From VRUE01 sp963725085 (lineage in GTDB: Bacteria; Actinomycetota; Thermoleophilia; Solirubrobacterales; 70-9): DNA of 64,000 nucleotides. The translations under genes and the position numbers were made by a program. Below the pieces are notes generated by a model. It ran no database searches. It saw only the letters and a program-made list of their open reading frames with translations, and was not told where the DNA came from. Where the stretch lies: assembly GCA_963725085.1 (NCBI GenBank), contig CAVRXM010000001.1, forward strand, positions 682,001-746,000, written 5' to 3'. This document shows positions 51,903 to 62,210 of the stretch, in pieces. Position 1 is the first letter of the stretch. Each line of letters begins with the position of its first letter.

Positions 51903-53020
51903 CGTCCGGCCTCCCGCAGCAGCTCGGCTCGCGGGTCCTCGCCGTCGAGGGCCTCGGCCAGCCCCTCGACAGCCTCACGCTGCTCTTTGCTCAGCTTCTG
52001 CGGCAGGTCGATCTCGAGCCGGTAGCGGACGTCGCCCCGCCCGCGGCCCTTCTGCTTCGGCGCCCCCTCCCCGCGCAGCCGCTGGATCGTTCCGTGCCTG
52101 GTTCCCTGCGGGATCTTGATCTTCTTCGTCCCGTCGAGCGTCGGGACCTCGATCGTCGCTCCCTGGAGGGCCTCGGCGACCGAGATCGGCACGGTCACCT
52201 CGAGGTTGCCGTCGTCGAGCCGTTTGAAGACCGGCGAGGGGGTGACCCGGGTGACGACGTAGAGGTCCCCCGGCTCGCCGCCCCGGGGCCCGGCCTCGCC
52301 CTTGCCGGCGAGGCGGATCCTGGTCCCGTCCCTGACCCCGGCCGGGATGTTCACGCGGTAGCGCTTCGTCTGCTGGGTCAGGCCCGACCCTCCGCAGGTC
52401 GGGCAAGGGTCCTCGATGATCTGGCCGGCGCCGCCGCACTGCGGGCAGGGCTGGCTGATCGAGAAGAAGCCCTGGCTCTGGGAGTCGATCCCGCGCCCTT
52501 CGCAGCGCGGGCAGGTGATCGGGCTGGTTCCCGGTTTGGCGCCGCCGCCATGGCAGGTCGGGCAGCGTTCCTGCTTCGGGACGGTGACGCTGACCTGGGC
52601 GCCGTTGATCGCCTGGTCGAAGCTCAGGACGGTCTCGGTTTCGAGGTCGCGGCCACGCGGCTGCTGGGGTTCGGCCCGGCCGCCGCCGCGGCTGAAGATG
52701 TTGGAGAAGATGTCGCCGAGATCGCCGCCGAAGCCGCCGGCCCCGGCCCCGGGTCCGAAGGGGCCCGCTCCCGCGCCGCCGCCGGGACGCTGGCCGAAGC
52801 CACCGAACATCCCTCCTCCGGCGTCGTACTCCTTGCGCTTCTCGGGGTCCGACAGGGTGTCGTAGGCGCCCTGCACCTCCTTGAAGCGCTCCTCCGCCTT
52901 CGGGTCGTCGGGGTTGCGGTCAGGGTGGTACTGGCGCGCCAGCTTCCGGTACGCCTTCTTTATCTCCTCGTCGGTCGCCTTCTTCGAGACGCCCAGGACC
53001 TTGTAGAGATCCTCAGCCAA
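51899..53020 (-). CDS. dnaJ: DnaJ chaperone
   Basis: DnaJ delivers substrates to DnaK and stimulates its ATPase. The 373-residue protein has the J domain with HPD (KLARQYHPDRNPDDPKAEE), a Gly/Phe-rich stretch and four zinc-binding repeats (CPTCHGGG, CPRCEGRG, CPQCGGAG, CPTCGGSG), then the C-terminal substrate domain. The start is TTG 53020. It is four bases clear of... grpE ends at 53030, leaving a nine-bp gap, and it overlaps hspR by four bases. Confidence 0.96.
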   Translation of the reverse strand: MAEDLYKVLGVSKKATDEEIKKAYRKLARQYHPDRNPDDPKAEERFKEVQGAYDTLSDPEKRKEYDAGGGMFGGFGQRPGGGAGAGPFGPGAGAGGFGGDLGDIFSNIFSRGGGRAEPQQPRGRDLETETVLSFDQAINGAQVSVTVPKQERCPTCHGGGAKPGTSPITCPRCEGRGIDSQSQGFFSISQPCPQCGGAGQIIEDPCPTCGGSGLTQQTKRYRVNIPAGVRDGTRIRLAGKGEAGPRGGEPGDLYVVTRVTPSPVFKRLDDGNLEVTVPISVAEALQGATIEVPTLDGTKKIKIPQGTRHGTIQRLRGEGAPKQKGRGRGDVRYRLEIDLPQKLSKEQREAVEGLAEALDGEDPRAELLREAGR

Positions 53021-53029
53021 CCGGTCACC

Positions 53030-53689
53030 TCACTCCGCCACCACGACTCGCGCGGGCCTGACGAGCTGGTCGCCGAATCGGTAGCCCTTCTGGACCACCT
53101 CGACGACGGTCCCGGGCTCGGCTCCCGAGCCGGGCACGGTCGAGAGTGCCTCGTGGTGCTGGGGGTCGAATGCCTCGCCCCTCGGGTCGACCGGCTCGAC
53201 CCCGTTGCGGGCCAGCGCCCCGCGCAGGCTGCGGAAGACGAGCAGCACCCCATGGGCCAGCCCGTCGGGTGAGTCGCCCTCCGGGTCGAGGCCGGCGGCC
53301 TCGATCGCACGCTCGAGGTCGTCGAGAGCGGGCACCACCGCGGCGATCACCTCGGCCTTGCCACGGGCGTTGGCGGCCGGCGGTCTCGGCGGTCATCCGC
53401 TTGCGGAAGTTCTCGAAGTCGGCCTTCGTCCGCTTCGCAAGGTCGAGGTACTCGTCGCGTTTCTGCTCGGCGTCGGCGAGGAGGGAGTCGAGGTCCCTCT
53501 CCACCTGATTCGCCGCACCCTGGTCGGGTGAGGTGGAATCAGCTTCCCGGTTGGAGCCGTCCCGAGCAGAGGCCTCTCCGGCGGGTGGTGTGGAGGATGG
53601 GTCCTTGCCCGCAGCCTGCGAGGACGAGGTCCCATCGTCCGCGACAGGACCCGCCGGCCGGGGCTCCCTGGGGGCGTCCTGATCCGGGC

Positions 53690-53693
<4 letters not shown>
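53030..53693 (-). CDS. grpE: GrpE nucleotide exchange factor (frameshifted)
   Basis: GrpE releases ADP from DnaK. The first frame (ATG 53693) encodes a disordered N terminus of about 65 residues and the helix LADAEQKRDEYLDLAKRTKA with DFENFRKRM. After a shift near 53385 the second frame gives VIAAVVPALDDLERAIEAAG, the four-helix bundle and the beta-wing end VVEVVQKGYRFGDQLVRPAR. Together the family is complete. The N-terminal part contains a palindromic element that also occurs in E2. Its ATG overlaps the corrected dnaK stop. Confidence 0.9.
53599..53653. repeat. Palindromic element in grpE N-terminal coding region
   Basis: GGGTCC/GGACCC outer stem and GGACGA/TCGTCC inner stem, with blocks GCCCGCAGCCTGCG and GCGACAGGACCCG shared with the element at 15382-15440 in the E2 linker. 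The minus-strand frame reads AGPVADDGTSSSQAAGKDP, close to the E2-frame peptide. Confidence 0.72.
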
Positions 53694-55589
<1,896 letters not shown>

Positions 55590-55626
55590 TTCTTGCGTAC
55601 CTCCAGGGAGTTTGTCTTGAATGGCC

Positions 55627-55680
55627 TAGTCCACCGAGTGGACTATGAAAATCTAAGTGAGAGTATGGCAGATCTCACTT
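55627..55680. promoter_or_regulatory. Two inverted repeats upstream of dnaK, candidate operators
   Basis: TAGTCCA-N5-TGGACTA lies 38-56 nt and AAGTGAGA-N10-TCTCACTT 66-91 nt before the dnaK start. Known HspR sites (HAIR) have the form CTTGAGT-N7-ACTCAAG; neither repeat matches exactly, so they are candidates for an HspR variant site or another regulator. Confidence 0.5.
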
Positions 55681-55868
55681 GTCGGGCCAAGGGCCGTTGC
55701 TCATCGCCCAACCTACTCCCCTACCCGATTTCCCTCCTGGCATCGAAGCTTCCGCCGATATCGTGGGTTTCGCATTGGCGGCACGGGGGAGTCGAGGGTA
55801 GGGCGACTCCTGCGGGAGCGCCTCAACGTAAACGGCCCCGACCATGGGCCGCCCGACGAGGAGGACAC

Positions 55869-56104
55869 TTGATCAAACTTCACCAAATCACCCGGCGCCT
55901 GCCGCTGCTGGCGATCGCCGCCGCCCTGGCGTGAACGGCGGCGGGATGCCCTCCGATTTCGACCACCAGGTCGACCACGTGATGACCCCCAACCCTGACG
56001 AGATCACGCTGAAGAACTCGATCGTGACCGGCCTCGACCCGGTCAACGGGTTCTGGGACTCCGACCACGCGGGCCTGTTCAGCGCCCTGAATCTCGACGA
56101 CTGA
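55869..56104 (+). pseudogene. Secreted endonuclease/exonuclease/phosphatase-like gene, internally deleted
   Basis: A TTG with GAGGAGG upstream begins a signal peptide, IKLHQITRRLPLLAIAAALA, that ends at a TGA. In another frame, about 50 residues match the C terminus of the endonuclease/exonuclease/phosphatase family, with DFDHQVDHVMTPNPDEI and the catalytic-site WDSDHAGLFSAL. Some 200 or more residues in between are absent. Signal and tail fit one gene that has lost its core. Confidence 0.6.
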
Positions 56105-56111
56105 ATTAGAC

Positions 56112-56141
56112 GCACCCTCGGCGCTTCGGCGCCGGGGGTGC
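56112..56141. terminator. Strong hairpin, probable bidirectional terminator
   Basis: GCACCC and GGGTGC with inner CGGCGC-TTCG-GCGCCG form a near-perfect stem with a UUCG tetraloop. It lies between the nuclease remnant and the convergent cytochrome gene, where a shared terminator is expected. Confidence 0.7.
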
Positions 56142-56552
56142 TCAGCCGCGGCCGGCGGTGTTGGCGACGAATTCGGCGACTTCTTCGGCCTGTTCGCCGG
56201 AGAGGATTCCCGGCGGCATCCGGCCCGGGGTGGAGCTGCTGTCGACCCCTTCTTCGATCGCGTTCAGGACCCGGCCTTCCGCCTGTTCGATCGCGCTTTC
56301 TTCCGTCAGGGTCCCGGTGCCGGCGAGCAGTTCGTCGAGGTTGGGGCCGAAGTTGCCGTCGGTGCCCGCCGCATAGAGGGTGTGGCAGGTCCCGCAATTG
56401 GTCTCGAACAGCGACTGGCCCTGCTTCAGGTCGGCCGCGACTTCCTCGCGGCCCGCCGCGGCGTCGCCGTCGGCGCGGAATACGAGCCATGGGATCAGCG
56501 CCGCGAGGACGAGGACGAGGAGGCCGAACAGGATGAAGGTTTTCTTGCTCAT
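56142..56552 (-). CDS. Membrane-anchored c-type cytochrome
   Basis: The 136-residue protein starts MSKKTFILFGLLVLVLAALI, an uncleaved anchor helix, and has one haem site, ETNCGTCHTLYAAGTDG, with the distal Met in STPGRMPPGILSG. The fold is a small class I cytochrome. It likely carries electrons on the outer membrane face, for example to a terminal oxidase. No oxidase genes are in view. Upstream residues from an earlier ATG are not family-like. Confidence 0.9.
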   Translation of the reverse strand: MSKKTFILFGLLVLVLAALIPWLVFRADGDAAAGREEVAADLKQGQSLFETNCGTCHTLYAAGTDGNFGPNLDELLAGTGTLTEESAIEQAEGRVLNAIEEGVDSSSTPGRMPPGILSGEQAEEVAEFVANTAGRG

Positions 56553-56584
56553 GGATCGGGGCTGAAGCTGAAGCGGCGGAGATA

Positions 56585-57262
56585 CTACCTGCGAGTCTTG
56601 CGATAGAAGGGGCACATGCGGCGGAGGCCGCACTCGCCGCAACGCGGCTTCGGCCGGCAGACCTCGCGGCCGTGGCGGATCAGGTTCATGTGCAGCTCGT
56701 AGGCGTCCTCGGGCTCGACCACGGCGAGCATCTCATCGTGGGCGCGATCGAAGCTCGCATTGGGCGGGAACAGCCCCAGCCGCCCGCCGACCCTGTGGAT
56801 GTGGACGTCGACCGGGATCTCCGGGATGCCCCAGGTGAAGATCAGCACGCAGGCCGAGGTTTTCCTTCCGACCCCGGGCAGGCCGAGCAGGAACTCCATC
56901 GACTCCTCGCGGGGGGCCGACTCGGTCCAGTCGAGGTCGGGAGGGTCGCCGAGCCGCTCGATGATCTGCTGGATCCGCGGCGCCTTCTGCTTCCCGAGGC
57001 CGCCGGGCCGGATCGCCTCCTCGAGCTCCTCGACCGGAGCGTCGCGGACCTCCTCCCAGGTCGGGAAGCGCTCGCGCATCGAGGCGTAGGCCCGATCGCG
57101 GTTGCGGTCATTGGTGTGCTGGGAGAGGACGGTCCGGATCAGCTCCGCGATCGGGTGCCCGTGCGGGTGGTTGACCGGGCGCCCGTAGAGCTCGCGCAGG
57201 CGGTCGCGGATCGCCCGCACCCGCCGCTTCCGGGGTCGCCTCCATTCCACGGTCATGACCAT
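56585..57262 (-). CDS. Endonuclease III-like DNA glycosylase
   Basis: The 225-residue protein has the helix-hairpin-helix LLGLPGVGRKTSACVLIF with the catalytic Lys, the catalytic Asp in PVDVHIHRVGGRLGL and four Cys for a 4Fe-4S cluster in CRPKPRCGECGLRRMC plus adjacent residues. ELIRTVLSQHTNDRNRDRAY matches the Nth family helix. It removes oxidised pyrimidines. The N terminus is longer and basic. It is divergent from the hydrolase gene, only 11 bp apart. Confidence 0.93.
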   Translation of the reverse strand: MVMTVEWRRPRKRRVRAIRDRLRELYGRPVNHPHGHPIAELIRTVLSQHTNDRNRDRAYASMRERFPTWEEVRDAPVEELEEAIRPGGLGKQKAPRIQQIIERLGDPPDLDWTESAPREESMEFLLGLPGVGRKTSACVLIFTWGIPEIPVDVHIHRVGGRLGLFPPNASFDRAHDEMLAVVEPEDAYELHMNLIRHGREVCRPKPRCGECGLRRMCPFYRKTRR

Positions 57263-57273
57263 ATGCTGCGGCC

Positions 57274-58092
57274 ATGGCGGGGATCGAGGAGGCGGAGCTC
57301 GAGGTCGACGGGGTCAGGGTCTTCTACCGCCGGGTGCCCGGTGAGGGAACGCCGACCGTCTACTGCCACGGCAACCCCAGCCACGGAGAGGACTGGGTCC
57401 AGTTCATGGAGCGCGGCGGCCCGTCGGTCGCGATCGACATGCCGGGCTGGGGGCGCTCGGACCGGCCCGACCCCTCGCGGTTCGACTACTCGATGAACGG
57501 TCTCTCGGCATTCACCGAACGCTGCCTCGAGCAGCTCGGGGTCGAGCGCCGCAAGCTCGTCGTCCACGACTGGGGCATGCTGATGACGATCGGCGCCCAG
57601 CGCCGGCCGGAGCTCGTCGAGAAGCTGGTCGCGATGAACGTCGTCCCCTTCACGCCCGGCTATCGCTGGCACTGGATCGCCCAGATCTGGCGCCGCCGCC
57701 CACTCGGCGAGATCGCCAACGCGACGGCCACCAGGGCCTCGACGGCGCTGACCCTGCGCCAGGCCAGCGGCGATCGCGGCCCGATGCCGCCCGAGTTCGT
57801 CGATTCCGTCTGGAGCTACTGGGACCGGGGGACCAGCAGGGCCCTGCTGCGCCTCTACCGCCATGCCGATCCCGAACGCCTCGTCGCCGCGGGGAGGGAG
57901 CTCGGCCGCATCGGGTGCCCGGCCCTGGTCCTCTGGGGCGATCGCGACCCCTACCTGCCGGCGCGATTCTGCGAGGACCTCGCCGCCGCGCTGGGGAACG
58001 CCGAGCTCGAGATCAGGCCTGGAGCGGGCCACTGGCCCTGGATCGACGACCCGGCGATCGTCGACCGGGTGCTCGAGTTCCTCCAGGACTGA
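57274..58092 (+). CDS. Alpha/beta hydrolase, haloalkane dehalogenase / epoxide hydrolase type
   Basis: The 272-residue protein shows the oxyanion segment CHGNPSHGEDWVQFM, the strand SVAIDMPGWGRSDRPD, a nucleophile elbow VVHDWGMLMTIGAQ with Asp as nucleophile, the acid in LVLWGDRDPYLP and the catalytic His in PGAGHWPWIDDPA. Asp at the elbow points to dehalogenase or epoxide hydrolase chemistry rather than esterase. Substrate not predictable. It is followed by the PAP2 gene after 47 bp. Confidence 0.88.
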   Translation: MAGIEEAELEVDGVRVFYRRVPGEGTPTVYCHGNPSHGEDWVQFMERGGPSVAIDMPGWGRSDRPDPSRFDYSMNGLSAFTERCLEQLGVERRKLVVHDWGMLMTIGAQRRPELVEKLVAMNVVPFTPGYRWHWIAQIWRRRPLGEIANATATRASTALTLRQASGDRGPMPPEFVDSVWSYWDRGTSRALLRLYRHADPERLVAAGRELGRIGCPALVLWGDRDPYLPARFCEDLAAALGNAELEIRPGAGHWPWIDDPAIVDRVLEFLQD

Positions 58093-58139
58093 GACCGGAT
58101 GCACAAAACGCCGGTTAACAGCAGGATTACAATGTCCAG

Positions 58140-58916
58140 ATGCGCGTCTTGTCCGCGATCGAGTCGAAGCTGCCCAAAGGCTGGGGCGATCTTGGCCGTC
58201 AGATCCTGATCCTGGTCGGCGTCGATCTCGCCTACACCGCCGTTCGCGGGATCGCCGACGGCGAGAGATCGGTGGCGATGGCCAACGGCCAGCAGGTGAT
58301 CCAATTCGAGCAGTCGCTGCACGGCCTCTTCGAGCCCCACCTGCAGTCCTTCTTCCTCCATGCGGAGTGGGTGATCGATCTCGCCAACCAGCTCTACCTC
58401 AACGCCCAGTTCTCGATCGCGCTCGGCTTCCTGGTCTGGCTCTACCTGTTCCGCAACGAGTCCTACAACTTCGTACGCAACATGTTCGTGATCGCGATGG
58501 GGCTGGCGCTCGTCGGCTACACGCTCTACCCGACGGCGCCGCCGCGGATGTTCCCCGAGTACGGCTTCGTCGACACGATCAACAAGTTCTCCGGGATCAA
58601 CCACGACTCGGCCCTGGCCAAGTCGTTCATCAACCCCTACGCCGCGATCCCGAGCATGCACTGCGCCTTCGCGGTGATGATCGGAGGCACCGGTGCGCTG
58701 GTCTGCCGCAACTGGTGGTCGCGAGCGTTCTGGGCCTGCTGGCCGCTGCTCATCCTCTGGGTCGTGATCGTGACCGGCAATCACTACTGGCTCGACGCCG
58801 TGCTCGGCTGGATGGTCGCGATCACGGCGGCCGTCGTCGCGCAGCGCCTGTTCGCCCGCGCCCGGCCGGAGGCCTGGTCGTTCCGGACCTCCCCCTCCCG
58901 GGAGGCGGAGGCGTGA
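58140..58916 (+). CDS. PAP2-family membrane phosphatase / inositol-lipid synthase-like
   Basis: The 258-residue protein has about six membrane segments and the three PAP2 motifs, TLYPTAPPRMFPEYGFVDT, NPYAAIPSMHCAFAVMI and IVTGNHYWLDAVLGW, the last with the catalytic His and Asp. This order and the YPTAPPR variant fit the subgroup related to inositolphosphorylceramide synthases. With the next genes it may handle polyprenyl or inositol phospholipids; this is inferred from neighbourhood. Confidence 0.88.
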   Translation: MRVLSAIESKLPKGWGDLGRQILILVGVDLAYTAVRGIADGERSVAMANGQQVIQFEQSLHGLFEPHLQSFFLHAEWVIDLANQLYLNAQFSIALGFLVWLYLFRNESYNFVRNMFVIAMGLALVGYTLYPTAPPRMFPEYGFVDTINKFSGINHDSALAKSFINPYAAIPSMHCAFAVMIGGTGALVCRNWWSRAFWACWPLLILWVVIVTGNHYWLDAVLGWMVAITAAVVAQRLFARARPEAWSFRTSPSREAEA

Positions 58917-58951
58917 CCGCTCCCGCCGCGATCAACTAGCCTCAGAGCAAG

Positions 58952-59639
58952 ATGGAGTCTGCGCCCCCAAGGGCACCGGGGTCCCGCCGCAACGGCCGCC
59001 AGGCCCGCAGCGGCCAGGAGCTTCGGGTCTATGCCCGCGAGCGGCTGATCGAGTCGCGCCTGACCCCGAACACGATCTCGGTCGCCGGCCTGATCCTCAA
59101 CCTGGTCGCCGCGGCGCTGATCACCCAGCGCCTCTTCTTCCTCGCCGGGATCGCGTTCATCGTCGGCTCGGTGATGGACACCCTCGACGGGCGCTACTCG
59201 CGGATGTCGGGCAAGGGGACGCTGTTCGGGGCATTTCTCGACTCGACCCTCGACCGGATCGAGGAGGGGATCGTCCTCGCCGCGGTCGCCGGCTACTTCG
59301 CCGCGAACGGCCGACGATTTCGCGGCCGCGATGTGCGTGGTCGCGGTGCTCGGCTCGCTGATGGTCTCCTATACCCGCGCCCGCGCCGAGGCGCTCGGCG
59401 TCGAGTGCAAGGTCGGGTTGGCGACGCGGCCGGTCCGGGTGGTGCTACTTTCGATCGGCTTGGTCTTCGCCAAAGGCGCCGGAATCGGGGATTTCGAACT
59501 GCTGGCGCCCGCGATCTACGCAATCGCCGCGCTGACCACGGTCACCACGATCCAGCGGGTCTGGCACGTCCGTAACGAGCTCAACAGCCCCGAGCAGACC
59601 GATCGCGACGGCGAGGCCCCGGACCCTCCCGGCGTGTAA
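58952..59639 (+). CDS. CDP-alcohol phosphatidyltransferase (frameshifted)
   Basis: The enzyme joins CDP-diacylglycerol to an alcohol. The first frame has SRLTPNTISVAGLILNLVAA and the active site DTLDGRYSRMSGKGTLFGAF with LDSTLDR; the usual DGxxAR is here DGRYSR. After a shift near 59305 the second frame supplies VAVLGSLMVSYTRARAEALG and two more membrane segments to 59639. The next gene makes inositol phosphate, so phosphatidylinositol-phosphate synthase is the best guess. Confidence 0.85.
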
Positions 59640-59700
59640 CCGGACCCAGTCCCGGGTGTGATTTGCAACTCAGCCTGAACCAGGAAGGACTTCCAATTTC

Positions 59701-60877
59701 ATGAGCGAGACGAACGGAGCAAGCAACGGCAACGGCGTCGCCCGCACCGACGAGAAGGTCCGGGTCGCGATCGTCGGCGTCGGCAACTGCGCCAACTCCT
59801 TCATCCAGGGCGTCCAGTACTACAAGGACGCCGACCCGGGCGACGAAGTCCCGGGCCTGATGCACGTCGACCTCGGCGGCTACCACGTCCGCGACATCGA
59901 GTTCGTCGCCGCCTTCGACATCGACATCCGAGAAGGTCGGCAAGGACCTCTCGGAGGCGATCTGGTCGGGCCAGAACGACACGATCAAGTTCGCCGACGT
60001 CCCCGAGCTCGGCGTCAAGGTCGAGCGCGGGATGACCCACGACGGCCTCGGCAAGTACCTGAAAGAGAAAATCACCAAAGCCCCGGGCGAAACCGCCGAC
60101 GTCGTCGGGATCCTCAAGGAGAGCCGCGCGGACGTCCTCGTCTGCTACCTGCCGGTCGGCTCCGAGGACGCGACCAAGTGGTACGTCGAGCAGGCGCTCA
60201 AGGCAGGCGTCGGGTTCGTCAACTGCCTGCCGGTCTTCATCGCCCGCGAGGACTACTGGGACAAGCGCTTCGCCGAGGCCGGCCTGCCGATCATCGGCGA
60301 CGACATCAAGTCCCAGGTCGGGGCGACGATCGTCCACCGCCAGCTCGCCCGCCTCTTCCACGACCGCGGCGTCCACCTCGAGCGGACCTCGCAGCTCAAC
60401 GTCGGCGGCAACATGGACTTCTACAACATGCTCGAGCGCGAGCGGCTCGACTCGAAGAAGATCTCGAAGACCAACGCCGTCACCTCGATCATGGGCCACG
60501 AGCTGCCCGCCGAGGACGTCCACGTCGGCCCCTCCGACTACGTCCCCTGGCTGACCGACCGCAAGTGGGCGCACATCCGTCTCGAGGGCAAGGCCTTCGG
60601 CGACGTGCCGCTGACAGCCGAGCTGAAGCTCGAGGTCTGGGACTCGCCGAACTCGGCCGGCGTCGTGATCGACGCGGTCCGGATCATCAAGCTGGCGCTC
60701 AACAACGGCATCGCCGGCCAGCTCGACGGGCCCTCCAGCTACCTGATGAAGTCGCCGCACAGCCAGCGGCCCGACGACGAGGCGCGGGAGCAGACCGAGG
60801 AGTTCATCGCCGCCAACGCGCGCGGCAAGGCGCCGGCGCCCGGCGCCGCCAAGGCGCCCGCAGTCGAGTCCGAGTAG
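59701..60877 (+). CDS. ino1: Myo-inositol-1-phosphate synthase (frameshifted)
   Basis: This NAD enzyme turns glucose 6-phosphate into inositol 1-phosphate. The N-terminal frame has VRVAIVGVGNCANSFIQGVQ and a VAAFDIDI strand; after a shift near 59930 come EKVGKDLSEAIWSGQNDTIK, VGFVNCLPVFIAREDYWDK, the signature IIGDDIKSQVGATIVHR, QLNVGGNMDFYNML and SKTNAVTSI. The length of about 390 fits the shorter actinobacterial and archaeal type. It supplies head groups for phosphatidylinositol-type lipids together with the preceding gene. Confidence 0.93.
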
Positions 60878-60929
60878 CGACGACCTCGATCAGCCCGCCG
60901 GGCGGCGGGCTCATATGCTGCGTACCCTG

Positions 60930-61380
60930 GTGTCGGCCGACGCACTATCGATAGCGCAGGTCACGCCCCACCGGCGGGCGACCCGCGCTCCGGTCAACGA
61001 GTATGTGAATCGGGTCTCCGAGGAGCTCGAGTCGCGCGGCCACGAGGTCGTCGTCGATCGCCTCCGGTGATCCGGTCAAGCGGCTGGTCGGCTCGAGCGA
61101 CCTCGACATCGTCCACGTCCACGAGCCGTTCGCCCCGAGCGTCTCCTCGGCGGCGCTGCGCCACTCGAACTCGCTCAACGTCGCCACGTTCCACGCGCCG
61201 CAGGAGCGGGTCCTGTCGACCCAGGTGGCGCGGCCGTTGGTCGAGATCTTCTTCGGCCGCCTCGACGCCCGCACCGTCGCGACGCCGGCGACGGCGGAGC
61301 TGCTCGAGCGCTACTTCCCCGGTCCCTATGAGCTGGTCGGCCCCGGCGGGCCCGAGCGCGGATGGGACGGCGGTGGTGGA
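60930..61380 (+). pseudogene. GT4-type glycosyltransferase, internally deleted
   Basis: GTG 60930 starts a typical N-terminal strand and helix (IAQVTPHRRATRAPVNEYVN, ELESRGHEVVVD), which stops at TGA 61067. A second frame holds VKRLVGSSDLDIVHVHEPFA, LNVATFHAPQERVL and TVATPATAELLERYFPGPYE, the acceptor-domain core of PimA-like enzymes. About 45 residues between these blocks, and the whole nucleotide-sugar domain after LVGPG, are missing. Only the final helix of a GT4, VVDELEAIYRRILARRH, remains, joined to the PHP domain. Confidence 0.65.
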
Positions 61381-62210
61381 TGAGCTCGAGGCGATCTACA
61401 GGCGGATACTCGCCCGCCGCCACGATCCCGACGGCGACCCCGAGGTCCGCCGCCGGATCACCGGCCGGCCGCTGATCGAGGTCGACCTCCACATGCACAC
61501 CGACCACTCGCCCGATTGCGCGACCCCGGTCGAGGTCCTGCTCGAGACCGCGCGCGACCGCGGCCTCGGGGCGATCGCGGTCACCGACCACAACGAGGTT
61601 TCCGGCGCGCTCGAGGCGCGGCGGATCGCCGAGGAGATGGAGCGACCTGACGGTGATCGTCGGCGAGGAGGTGAAGACCGCCGAGCAGGGCGAGGTGATC
61701 GGCCTCTTCCTCGAGGAGAAGATCCCGCGCGGGATGACGATGGAGGAGACGATCGCCGCGATCCGCGGCCAGGGCGGCCTCGTCTACGTCCCCCACCCGT
61801 TCGACCGCTTCCACTCGGTGCCCGACTACGAGCACCTGCTCGACATCGTCGAGGAGATCGACATCCTCGAGGTCTTCAACCCGCGGGTCGCGCTGACCTC
61901 GTTCAACGAGGAGGCCGAGCGCTTCGCCAGCAAGTACCGGATCGTCCCCGGCGCCGGGTCCGACAGGCACGTCGCCCAGGCACTCGGCAGCGTCCGGATG
62001 CGGATCCACGAGTTCGACGGCCCGCGGGAGTTCCTCGAGGCGATGCGGGACGCGGACATCACCCGCAAGCACAAGAACCTCGTCTACGTCCAGGCGCTGA
62101 AGCTGCTGCAGACGACGGGCCGGCCGAAAGCGTCGAAGCGCAAGGTCGCCAACGCGAAACCGGTGCGCGGCGGGCGCCCGCGGCGCGGCAGGTCGCCGAG
62201 CAAGAGCTGA
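61373..62210 (+). CDS. PHP-domain phosphoesterase, probably once fused to a glycosyltransferase (frameshifted)
   Basis: The first frame begins with a GT4-like helix (VDELEAIYRRILARRHDPDG) and has the PHP metal motifs IEVDLHMHTDHSPDCATPVE and GAIAVTDHNEVSGALEARRI. A shift near 61645 leads to VIVGEEVKTAEQGEVIGLFL, GGLVYVPHPFDRFHSVPDYE and VPGAGSDRHVAQALGS, which finish the barrel. A basic tail follows. Metal-dependent phosphoester hydrolysis is expected. GTG 61373 is only a formal start. It overlaps the glycosylase ATG by one base. Confidence 0.82.
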
